A stretch of 6,960 bases of DNA from a bacterium MnTg04 (GTDB lineage: Bacteria > Pseudomonadota > Gammaproteobacteria > Steroidobacterales > MnTg04). The stretch lies in the NCBI GenBank assembly GCA_008975185.1, contig BFAU01000218.1:1-6960 (forward strand), read 5' to 3'. Within the stretch, counting starts at the first letter, position 1; each line of letters starts with the position of its first letter. The translations under genes were made by a program, and so were the position numbers. Of the stretch, positions 1 to 6,384 are shown piece after piece. The notes under the pieces are model-generated. The model had not been told where the DNA came from, searched no databases, and saw nothing but the letters and a program-made list of their open reading frames with translations.

Positions 1-107
1 TGACTGATCGATTTATCGCCTGGAACGCGAACGGTGCCGCCGATATGGCCGCCGGCGAGGGTCAGGCGGCCAGAATCAACGGTATGGCGATGTGGCGCGC
101 TGCTCAA
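1..107 (-). CDS. aroA: 3-phosphoshikimate 1-carboxyvinyltransferase (EPSP synthase), N-terminal fragment cut by the window edge
   Basis: Only the first 35 codons plus two bases are present. The reading frame gives TLAGGHIGGTVRVPGDKSIS, and the next codon begins CA (probably His). The V-P-G-D-K-S-I-S segment (residues 28-35) is the N-terminal signature of EPSP synthase, which joins phosphoenolpyruvate to shikimate-3-phosphate in the cytoplasmic shikimate pathway; the lysine (K32) corresponds to the family's substrate-binding lysine. The form resembles the AroA part of pseudomonad TyrA-AroA fusions, but no TyrA part precedes it here. The start is placed at TTG because no ATG or GTG lies in frame between the hisC stop and the conserved region, and because an AGGAAG ribosome site sits 4 bases before the TTG. 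The gap from the hisC stop is 38 bases, so the two genes are probably co-transcribed. The product is certain to family level; the exact start is less sure. Confidence 0.88.
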   Translation of the reverse strand, partial: MSSAPHRHTVDSGRLTLAGGHIGGTVRVPGDKSIS

Positions 108-111
108 TCGA

Positions 112-117
112 CTTCCT
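112..117 (-). promoter_or_regulatory. Shine-Dalgarno sequence that decides the aroA TTG start
   Basis: On the minus strand this reads AGGAAG, followed by TCGA and then TTG, which is good ribosome-site spacing. The only nearby ATG (131-133) is in a different frame and reaches a stop after nine codons, so this site supports TTG at 105-107 as the aroA start. Confidence 0.6.
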
Positions 118-145
118 GGCCCGGCTTTTTCATGAATAATCCGGG

Positions 146-1261
146 TTAACGAACCTGGCGCAATGCCTGCAGCAGGCGCTGGTTTTCCTCTGCCGTGCCG
201 ATCGAAATTCTCAGGTGCTCGGGCAAGCCATAGTTGCCAACCGGCCTCACAATGACCCCCTGGCGCAACAAATCTTCGTAAACAGGCATGGCCGGCCCGC
301 CCATATCGACCAAGATGAAATTGGCCACCGACGGGATGAATCGCAAACCCAGTTCCTTCAGCCCGGTCGCGACGATGTCGCGCTGCTCGTTGTTCAAGGC
401 GACACTGAGTTCCAGGTGCGCCTTATCGTCGATCGCGGCGCGTGCAGCTTCGAGCGCCAGGGAATTGACATTGAATGGCTGGCGAATCCGGTTCAGCACA
501 TTGGCGACATCCGGATGCGACAGCGAATAACCGATGCGAAGGCCTGCCAGACCGTAGGCTTTGGAAAAGGTCCGGGTAACCACCAGGTTCGGAAAATCAT
601 CCAGCCATTGGCTGGTGTCCGGATAGTCCTGCTCTTCCAGGTAATCGAAATAGGCTTCGTCCACGACGACCAGCGCGTGATCCGGCGCCTGCCCGATAAA
701 ATCTCTGAGTTCACGGCTTTTTATCCAGGTACCGGTGGGGTTGTTTGGGTTGGCAATAAAGATCAGGCGGGTCTGGTCGCCGATCAGGGATTCCATTTCG
801 CCGAGGTCATGACCCAACGGCGAAAAAGAATCACCCGGCTGCGCGGCGCTGACTTTCGCCGTGGCGCCGACCGCCTGCACGGCCAGTGGATAAACCGCGA
901 ACGCATACTCGGAGTAGATTGCCTCGTGACCCGGCGTCAGGAACGCTTCCGCAAGCAAGACCAGCACGTCATTCGAACCATTGCCAAGGGTTATCCTGTC
1001 GACGCCGACACGGTGGTGGTCCGCCAGCGTTTCCTTCAGATGAAAACCGTTGCCATCGGGGTACAAGGCTGTCCCTGGCGCGGCCTTGGCGATTGCGGCC
1101 AGGACTTTTGCGCCCGGTCCCAGTGGATTCTCGTTCGAGGCCAGCTTGATGCTGTTACTGATCCCGTACTCGCGCTCGAGTTCATCGATGGGCTTGCCGG
1201 GCTGGTACGGGTTAATTTTCCGAACACCCGGGGCGGCAAGATCAAGCGGTGATCGAGGCAT
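146..1261 (-). CDS. hisC: Histidinol-phosphate aminotransferase (class I/II PLP enzyme, probably also active on aromatic keto acids)
   Basis: This 371-residue protein has the usual HisC length and all main motifs in order: SNENPLG (42-48), NGSNDVL (94-100), NPNNPTG (171-177), DEAY (201-204), the PLP-binding lysine K234 within TFSKAYGLAGLRIGY, and the C-terminal RPVGNYGLPEHLRIS segment with the carboxylate-binding arginine R351. It is a cytoplasmic PLP enzyme that converts imidazole-acetol phosphate and glutamate to histidinol phosphate and 2-oxoglutarate. Copies placed beside aroA, away from a his operon, are known in pseudomonads (hisC2) and are linked to phenylalanine and tyrosine transamination; the same role here is an inference from position. 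The ATG start has a GGGAG ribosome site 6 bases upstream. A 107-base spacer separates it from serA, while aroA follows after 38 bases. No damage or missing key residue was seen. Confidence 0.95.
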   Translation of the reverse strand: MPRSPLDLAAPGVRKINPYQPGKPIDELEREYGISNSIKLASNENPLGPGAKVLAAIAKAAPGTALYPDGNGFHLKETLADHHRVGVDRITLGNGSNDVLVLLAEAFLTPGHEAIYSEYAFAVYPLAVQAVGATAKVSAAQPGDSFSPLGHDLGEMESLIGDQTRLIFIANPNNPTGTWIKSRELRDFIGQAPDHALVVVDEAYFDYLEEQDYPDTSQWLDDFPNLVVTRTFSKAYGLAGLRIGYSLSHPDVANVLNRIRQPFNVNSLALEAARAAIDDKAHLELSVALNNEQRDIVATGLKELGLRFIPSVANFILVDMGGPAMPVYEDLLRQGVIVRPVGNYGLPEHLRISIGTAEENQRLLQALRQVR

Positions 1262-1368
1262 GCTTTTCTCCCGACTCGTGTCTGGAAAGTTTCATCGTAA
1301 CAAACATAAACCCATCGCTACCGGTCGCGACGCCGGAAGCAACCAGGTGCCCCGCATTTGCCGGACAT
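1262..1368 (-). other. Intergenic spacer between serA and hisC
   Basis: These 107 bases hold no convincing gene and no hairpin followed by a T-run. A TACGAT (1294-1299, minus strand) resembles a -10 box, but no reasonable -35 lies at the right distance, so an internal promoter for hisC-aroA is possible but not supported. A CCGG-N8-CCGG element with a central TCGCGA (about 1320-1336) is too short to call a regulatory site. It is the longest gap between gyrA and aroA, so it is the natural place for a transcript break, if there is one. Confidence 0.4.
1268..1272 (-). promoter_or_regulatory. Shine-Dalgarno sequence for hisC
   Basis: On the minus strand this reads GGGAG, followed by AAAAGC and the ATG of hisC. 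It fixes the hisC start and is among the best ribosome sites in the window. Confidence 0.65.
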
Positions 1369-2553
1369 TCAGGCCGTTATCGCGCGCACCGACAAGACCC
1401 CGCCGATACCGCCAATCTTTGCCAACGTCGCCGCATCCGCTTTGCCATCGATGTCGACCAGCGTATAGGCCAGCTCACCCCTGGATTTATTCAGAAGATC
1501 CGCGATATTCAGTTTCGCCTCGGCAAGAGTCGTGGAAATCTGACCGACCATGTTGGGTACGTTGGCATTGGCGACGACCAGCCTTTGGCGGCCATTGCGG
1601 GGCATGGTGGCTTCCGGGAAATTCACGGAATGCCGAATATTGCCGTTCTCCAGAAAATCCCGAAGATTGCCGGCGACCATGATGGCGCAGTTTTCCTCGG
1701 CCTCATAGGTCGATGCACCGAGGTGGGGAAGCGCCGTCACCCGCGGATGATTCTTCAGCGCGGCACTGGGGAAATCGGTGACAAAAGCATGCAATTTACC
1801 GCTCTCCAGTGCTTTCGCCACCGCATCCTCGTCCACGATCGGCGCCCTGGCGAAATTCAACAGCACCGAGCCATCGCGCATCAGTCCAAGCCGGTCGCTG
1901 TTGACCAGACTCCGGGTTTCCTCGGTAATAGGTACATGCGTGGTCAGGACGTCGGCTCGCGAAAAGAGATCGTCAAGACTGCTCGCTTGCTCCACGCCGG
2001 ACGACATTTGCCAGGCACGTCCGACGGTTATCTGCGGATCGAAACCAACGACTTTCATGCCAAGATTCAAGGCCGCATTGGCCACTTCGACCCCGATGGC
2101 GCCGAGACCCACGACACCGAGAGTCTTGCCCGGTATTTCAAAGCCGACGAACTGTTTCTTGCCGGCTTCAACGGCTGCCTCCAGTTCCGCGCCTTCCAGC
2201 TGAAGGTTTTTCACGTGATCCGCCGCCTGGCAAATGTTCCTGGCGGCAAGAAAAATTGCGGTCAACACCAGTTCCTTGACGGCATTGGCGTTCGCACCCG
2301 GGGCATTGAACACCGGTACGCCGGCAGCGCTGCAGCGTTCGATGGGAATATTGTTGACCCCGGCTCCCGCCCTTGCGACCGCGAGCAGCGTGTCGGAAAT
2401 CTCCATGTCATGCATGTCGTGGGAGCGCAGCATGATTGCATCCGGGTGCAATATTTCCGACGCCACTTCGTAGCGCTCGCGCGGAAACCGTTTCAGCCCC
2501 GCCAGCGCTATATTGTTCAAAGTCAGAATCTTGAATCGTGTCTTTTGGTTCAT
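1369..2553 (-). CDS. serA: D-3-phosphoglycerate dehydrogenase, short form with C-terminal ACT domain
   Basis: The 394-residue protein belongs to the D-isomer-specific 2-hydroxyacid dehydrogenases. Visible parts are the substrate-domain segment VFNAPGANANAVKEL (81-95), the Rossmann GLGAIG motif (149-154), FARAPIVD with the substrate-binding arginine R236, and PHLGAST with catalytic histidine H277. A C-terminal ACT domain begins near residue 326 (NANVPNMVGQISTTLAEAKL); such domains commonly bind serine for feedback control. There is no allosteric substrate-binding insert as in the long mycobacterial type. The enzyme should oxidise 3-phosphoglycerate to 3-phosphohydroxypyruvate with NAD, feeding SerC, which is encoded 27 bases upstream. 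Odd point: where E. coli SerA has catalytic glutamate in FPTEP, this protein reads FPSAA (261-265). The ATG start has a weak GAG ribosome site 8 bases upstream. Related dehydrogenases share this fold, but the serC neighbour and ACT domain favour SerA. Confidence 0.88.
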   Translation of the reverse strand: MNQKTRFKILTLNNIALAGLKRFPRERYEVASEILHPDAIMLRSHDMHDMEISDTLLAVARAGAGVNNIPIERCSAAGVPVFNAPGANANAVKELVLTAIFLAARNICQAADHVKNLQLEGAELEAAVEAGKKQFVGFEIPGKTLGVVGLGAIGVEVANAALNLGMKVVGFDPQITVGRAWQMSSGVEQASSLDDLFSRADVLTTHVPITEETRSLVNSDRLGLMRDGSVLLNFARAPIVDEDAVAKALESGKLHAFVTDFPSAALKNHPRVTALPHLGASTYEAEENCAIMVAGNLRDFLENGNIRHSVNFPEATMPRNGRQRLVVANANVPNMVGQISTTLAEAKLNIADLLNKSRGELAYTLVDIDGKADAATLAKIGGIGGVLSVRAITA

Positions 2554-2580
2554 GATTGCAGCTCGATACCAGGCGAAGGC

Positions 2581-3672
2581 TCAGCCATTGGCGCGCTCGA
2601 ACTCGCCCATGAATTCCACCAGCGCATCGACACCCTCGTCGGGCATCGCGTTATAAATACTGGCTCGCATACCGCCGACCGTACGATGCCCCTTTAGCGA
2701 AGTCAGGCCACGCTCTGCGGCTTGCTCGAGGAACAAGGCATCGAGATTCTCGTCTGCCAGCATGAACGGAATATTCATCACGGATCGATATTTCGTTGCC
2801 ACCGGGTTGGCGTAGAAATCGCTGTCGTCTATCGCCCGGTAAAGGCGGTCCGCCTTGGCCCGGTTACGGGCAGCCATTTTCTCGACCCCGCCTTGCGCCT
2901 TGAGCCATTCGAAAACCAACCCCGCCGCGTACCAGGAAAAAGTCGGGGGCGTATTCAGCATGGACCCGGCGTCCGCCATTCTCCGGTAATCCAAAACGGA
3001 CGGTATTGCGCCCTTTTTGTCATTCCCCTTTCGATCCAATAACTCGTCACTGACGATGACAATCGTCAGGCCCGCCGGGCCAATATTCTTTTGCGCCCCG
3101 GCGTAGATGACCCCGTAGTCTTCTACGTCGATCGGTTCCGACAGGATGCTCGACGACATATCCACCACCAGCGGCGCCTCGGTAACAGGCAAGGTCGGCA
3201 GACGGACACCGCCAATGGTTTCATTATCGACGTAATGAAAAAACGCGGCCTGTTCAGACAGGCGCCACCGGTCTGCCCCCGGGATGCTCGTGTCGCCGTT
3301 GTCCGCCGTATCCAGAACGGTATTTGCCCGACAAAAACGGGCGCCTTCCTTGACTGCCATTCTCGACCAGTAACCGGTCACCAGGTAATCGGCTGTATCG
3401 TCCGGTGTACACAGGTTCATTGGCACGGCCGCAAACTGTGCGGTCGCTCCGCCTTGCATGAACAACACTTTGTAGCTATCGGGAATGGACAGCAAATCCC
3501 GCAGATCGGCTTCGGCCTTTTCGGCTATCGAAGTAAACTCCTCGCTACGGTGGCCCATTTCCATCGCCGCCATGCCGGAGCCATGCCAGTCGCCCACCTC
3601 TTCCCGTAGCCGTTCAATGACCGGACCTGGCAACATCGCCGGCCCCGGACTGAAATTATATGCCCGCTTCAT
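2581..3672 (-). CDS. serC: Phosphoserine aminotransferase (class V PLP enzyme)
   Basis: The 363-residue protein begins MKRAYNFSPGPAMLP, typical of SerC. Other signatures are MEMGHRS (residues 38-44), QGGATAQF (74-80), the PLP-lysine K195 in GAQKNIGPAG, NTPPTFSWY (240-248), and GHRTVGGMRASIYNA near the end. It transfers an amino group from glutamate to 3-phosphohydroxypyruvate to make phosphoserine, and in many gammaproteobacteria it also acts on 3-hydroxy-4-phosphohydroxythreonine in vitamin B6 synthesis. The frame extends upstream to a TTG at 3679-3681, but the ATG at 3670-3672 matches the family start and has a G-rich stretch (GGGGG, 9 bases before) that could serve as ribosome site. It follows the gyrA stop by 45 bases and precedes serA by 27, so co-transcription with both is likely. 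Length and motifs show a complete gene. Confidence 0.96.
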   Translation of the reverse strand: MKRAYNFSPGPAMLPGPVIERLREEVGDWHGSGMAAMEMGHRSEEFTSIAEKAEADLRDLLSIPDSYKVLFMQGGATAQFAAVPMNLCTPDDTADYLVTGYWSRMAVKEGARFCRANTVLDTADNGDTSIPGADRWRLSEQAAFFHYVDNETIGGVRLPTLPVTEAPLVVDMSSSILSEPIDVEDYGVIYAGAQKNIGPAGLTIVIVSDELLDRKGNDKKGAIPSVLDYRRMADAGSMLNTPPTFSWYAAGLVFEWLKAQGGVEKMAARNRAKADRLYRAIDDSDFYANPVATKYRSVMNIPFMLADENLDALFLEQAAERGLTSLKGHRTVGGMRASIYNAMPDEGVDALVEFMGEFERANG

Positions 3673-3717
3673 CGTCACCAACCCCCAACTTGAAAAAGAC
3701 CCGCGAAACCGCCCGCG

Positions 3718-6270
3718 TCACTCTTCGCCAGCATCCTCATCATTGACCAGCGCGGCGATTCGTTCTACGCCAGCAAGTTTCTGTTCTGCGGACAAGCGGA
3801 TAAGCCTGACCCCCTGGGTATTGCGGCCAAGCAGGGAAACTTCCGACACCGGTGTGCGCACCAGTGTCCCGCCGGCGCTGATCAGCATGATCTCATCATC
3901 GTCGGCAACCTGCAGCGCACCCACCAGGCGCCCGTTGCGTTTGGATGTTTGTATGCCGATCACGCCCTGGCCACCGCGGCCGCGGATGGGGAATTCGCTG
4001 AGCCTGGTGCGCTTGCCGTAGCCGTGTTCGGTCGCTGTTAGGATCGCACCGTCCGCGGCGATGATCAGCGCGATCAACTCGTGCCCGGGCGCCAGCCTGA
4101 TGCCCCTGACACCCGCCGCCAGCCGGCCCATTGGCCTGACGTCTTTCTCGTTGAAGCGAATGGCTTTACCCGAACTCGAATACAGCAGGATATCCTGGCT
4201 GCCATCGGTGATCGCCACGCCGACCAGGTGATTGCCGTCTCTCAGGTCGAGGGCGATGATGCCATTGGTGCGCGGTCTGGAAAACGCGCTGAGCGCCGTT
4301 TTCTTTACAGTACCGTTGCTGGTTGCCATGAAGACAAATCGATCTTCGGTAAATTCCTTGATCGGCAAAACGGCATTGATCCGCTCATCCGGCGCCAACG
4401 GCAACAGGTTGACAATGGGTTTGCCCCGCGCGCCCTTGCCGGCTTGTGGCAAGCGGTAGACTTTGAGCCAGTAAAGTTTCCCCCGGCTGGAAAAACACAA
4501 CAAAGTATCGTGGGTGTTGGCGACGAAAAGATGGTCGACGAAATCCTCCCCCTTGACCTTGGTCGCCGTGCGCCCACGCCCACCGCGTTTTTGGGCCTGG
4601 TAGGACGTCAACGGCTGTGCCTTTGCATAGCCGCCGTGCGAGAGAGTTACGACGACGTCTTCTTGCTGTATCAGGTCCTCGATGGTCAGGTCGCTGTGGT
4701 CTTCGAGGATTTCCGTACGCCGGGCATCGGCATATTGCTCGGATATCGCCCGGAGCTCATCGCGGATCACTTCCAACAGCCGGTCCGGGTTGGAAAGTAT
4801 CTCAGCAAGACCTTTAATTAGTTCTAATAATACCTTGTATTCACTAAGTATTTTGTCTTGCTCAAGACCGGTCAGCCGATGCAGCCGTAATTCGAGGATG
4901 GCCTGCGCCTGTGCCGGCGACAACCGGTAATTGCCGTCGTCCAGGCCATATTTTTCCTCGAGATCGTCCGGACGAGACTCGATACCACCCGCCTGGGCCA
5001 GCATCGCGGTTACCGGACCCGCTTGCCACGACCGGGCCAGCAGGCCGGCCTTGGCCTCGGCGGGCGATGGCGATCCCTTGATCAGCGTAATAATCTCGTC
5101 GATATTCGCCAACGCGATCGCCTGCCCTTCCAGGATGTGTGCACGGCTGCGCGCCTTCCTCGACTCGAATATCGAGCGCCGGGTTACGACCTCGCGACGG
5201 TGTCGCAAAAACGCTTCCAGCATCGGTTTGAGACCGAGGAGTTTTGGCTGGCCATCGACCAAAGCGACCATGTTGATGCCAAACACGGTCTGCAGCTGCG
5301 TGTGTTTGTACAGGTTGTTCAGCACTACATCGGATATTTCGCCGCGGCGCAGCTCGATGACGACGCGCATGCCGTCCTTGTCGGACTCATCGCGCAGTTC
5401 GGTAATGCCCTCAATTTTCTTGTTGCGCACCAGTTCGGCAATCTTTTCCAGCAATCTCGCCTTGTTGACCTGGTATGGCAACTCGGTGACGATAATGGCC
5501 TGCTTGTCGTGGCTGCCGATATCTTCAATATGCGTCCTCGAACGCAGGTGTATGCGTCCCCTGCCTGTGGTGTAGGCCTGGTAGATCCCGCTCGAGCCAT
5601 TGATCATGGCCGCGGTCGGAAAATCCGGGCCAGGTATGTGCTTGATCAAATCGCGAATTTCCATTTCCGGATCGTCGATCAAGGCCATGCAGGCCGCCAC
5701 GACTTCCCCCAGGTTGTGCGGTGGAATATTGGTCGCCATGCCGACGGCGATGCCGGTCGAACCATTGACCAGGAGATTCGGAACCCGGGTCGGCATTACC
5801 GATGGTTCGAATTCCGACTCATCGTAGTTGGCGACGAAATCGACGGTTTCCTTGTCGATATCGGCAAGCAATTCATGGGCGATGCGCGACATTCGGACTT
5901 CGGTGTATCGCATCGCGGCCGGTGCATCGCCATCCACCGAGCCAAAGTTTCCCTGCCCGTCGACCAGCATGAAACGCATCGAAAACGGCTGCGCCATCCG
6001 CACCAGCGTGTCGTAAACGGCGGAATCGCCATGGGGGTGATATTTGCCGACCACATCGCCGACGATGCGGGCCGATTTCTTATAAGATTTGTTGTAGTCG
6101 TTGCCCAGTTCCTTCATCGCAAAAAGGACCCGGCGATGCACCGGTTTCAGCCCATCGCGCACGTCGGGCAGGGCCCGTCCAACGATGACGCTCATCGCGT
6201 AGTCCAGGTAGGACTGACGCATTTCGTCTTCGAGATTTACGTGAATTATTCCGCTTGCGATTTCGGCCAT
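3718..6270 (-). CDS. gyrA: DNA gyrase subunit A
   Basis: The 850-residue protein is complete (E. coli GyrA has 875). It is the breakage-reunion subunit of the A2B2 type II topoisomerase that introduces negative supercoils. The N-terminal segment (LRQSYLDYAMS-like, residues 17-27) is followed by the winged-helix quinolone region KYHPHGDSAVYD (77-88) and RY at 121-122, where Y122 is the catalytic tyrosine. A tower and coiled-coil segment runs to about residue 520. The C-terminal beta-pinwheel begins with the GyrA box QKRGGRG (560-566), which marks gyrase rather than ParC. S83 and D87 are the quinolone-sensitive residues. The acidic tail is short (NDEDAGEE). The ATG start is chosen by homology (MAEIASG); an in-frame GTG at 6319-6321 would add 17 unlike residues. 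No Shine-Dalgarno sequence precedes the ATG. Codons 471-492 are unusually AT-rich. serC follows after 45 bases. Confidence 0.98.
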   Translation of the reverse strand: MAEIASGIIHVNLEDEMRQSYLDYAMSVIVGRALPDVRDGLKPVHRRVLFAMKELGNDYNKSYKKSARIVGDVVGKYHPHGDSAVYDTLVRMAQPFSMRFMLVDGQGNFGSVDGDAPAAMRYTEVRMSRIAHELLADIDKETVDFVANYDESEFEPSVMPTRVPNLLVNGSTGIAVGMATNIPPHNLGEVVAACMALIDDPEMEIRDLIKHIPGPDFPTAAMINGSSGIYQAYTTGRGRIHLRSRTHIEDIGSHDKQAIIVTELPYQVNKARLLEKIAELVRNKKIEGITELRDESDKDGMRVVIELRRGEISDVVLNNLYKHTQLQTVFGINMVALVDGQPKLLGLKPMLEAFLRHRREVVTRRSIFESRKARSRAHILEGQAIALANIDEIITLIKGSPSPAEAKAGLLARSWQAGPVTAMLAQAGGIESRPDDLEEKYGLDDGNYRLSPAQAQAILELRLHRLTGLEQDKILSEYKVLLELIKGLAEILSNPDRLLEVIRDELRAISEQYADARRTEILEDHSDLTIEDLIQQEDVVVTLSHGGYAKAQPLTSYQAQKRGGRGRTATKVKGEDFVDHLFVANTHDTLLCFSSRGKLYWLKVYRLPQAGKGARGKPIVNLLPLAPDERINAVLPIKEFTEDRFVFMATSNGTVKKTALSAFSRPRTNGIIALDLRDGNHLVGVAITDGSQDILLYSSSGKAIRFNEKDVRPMGRLAAGVRGIRLAPGHELIALIIAADGAILTATEHGYGKRTRLSEFPIRGRGGQGVIGIQTSKRNGRLVGALQVADDDEIMLISAGGTLVRTPVSEVSLLGRNTQGVRLIRLSAEQKLAGVERIAALVNDEDAGEE
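4795..4866 (-). other. AT-rich patch of atypical codons inside gyrA
   Basis: Within otherwise GC-rich gyrA, codons 471-490 (4801-4860) contain 18 G or C in 60 bases, and only 4 of 20 third positions are G or C. ATA, CTT, AGT, TTA, TTA, CTA, ATT and similar codons follow one another, and ATA CTT continues to codon 492. The encoded residues (QDKILSEYKVLLELIKGLAE) fit GyrA well at the helical end of the N-terminal domain, so the frame is intact. The cause is unknown. Confidence 0.75.
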
Positions 6271-6302
6271 CAGGGAATTTAAGGGGTTCCAAATAATATT
6301 TT

Positions 6303-6333
6303 GGCCTGGTCGGAGAACCACTCCGCCCAGGCC
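6303..6333 (-). promoter_or_regulatory. Strong stem-loop in the gyrA leader
   Basis: On the minus strand GGCCTGG pairs with CCAGGCC. After one G-A mismatch, CGGAG pairs with CTCCG around a five-base TGGTT loop. The stem thus has 12 pairs with one mismatch. It lies 32 bases before the gyrA ATG and is followed by AAAATATTATTT rather than a T-run, so it is a poor intrinsic terminator for mtnA. If transcription starts just after the -10-like site at 6345-6350, the hairpin would lie almost at the 5' end of the gyrA mRNA, where it could stabilise it or affect translation. That role is inferred. Confidence 0.55.
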
Positions 6334-6344
6334 ATCTGAACAAG

Positions 6345-6350
6345 CTTATA
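6345..6350 (-). promoter_or_regulatory. Possible -10 box of a gyrA promoter
   Basis: TATAAG on the minus strand matches five of six bases of the sigma-70 -10 consensus and lies about 75 bases before the gyrA ATG. No good -35 hexamer is found 16-18 bases upstream (the sequence there is about CGAAAT), so this is a candidate only. A gyrA promoter somewhere in this 114-base spacer is expected, since mtnA is functionally unrelated. Confidence 0.35.
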
Positions 6351-6384
6351 TGGTAGCACAGGGAGCAATTTCGCCCTAGCTAAA

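Noticed and set aside
215..1252. Plus-strand open frame of 345 codons opposite hisC
   Set aside because: It lies wholly within hisC, whose motifs are complete on the minus strand; it has no motif of its own.
1318..1368. Sixteen-codon frame MSGKCGAPGCFRRRDR directly after the serA stop
   Set aside because: Its ATG abuts the serA TGA, but there is no ribosome site and no recognisable similarity; short frames like this occur by chance.
1249..2697. Plus-strand open frame of 482 codons opposite serA
   Set aside because: It lies across serA, the serC end and the spacer, has no recognisable motif or ribosome site, and is explained by the scarcity of TTA, CTA and TCA codons in the GC-rich genes on the other strand.
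3673..3681. Upstream TTG start for serC adding three residues
   Set aside because: The ATG at 3670-3672 matches the family N terminus, and the G-rich stretch abuts the TTG with no spacing.
5023..6282. Plus-strand open frame of 419 codons opposite gyrA
   Set aside because: It mirrors the most conserved part of gyrA; the peptide is rich in His, Arg and Asp as expected for an antisense shadow, and no family is recognisable.
6271..6321. GTG start for gyrA adding 17 residues
   Set aside because: The extra residues are unlike GyrA, they come from the hairpin region, and the ATG at 6268-6270 gives the standard MAEIA start with E. coli numbering of S83, D87 and Y122.
6291..6333. Hairpin before gyrA as intrinsic terminator of mtnA
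   Set aside because: The stem is strong, but it is followed on the minus strand by AAAATATTATTT and not by a run of T; on the plus strand no T-run follows it either.
6367..6384. Short inverted repeat AGGG/CCCT just after mtnA as a terminator
   Set aside because: Only four pairs before a mismatch, and no T-run follows.
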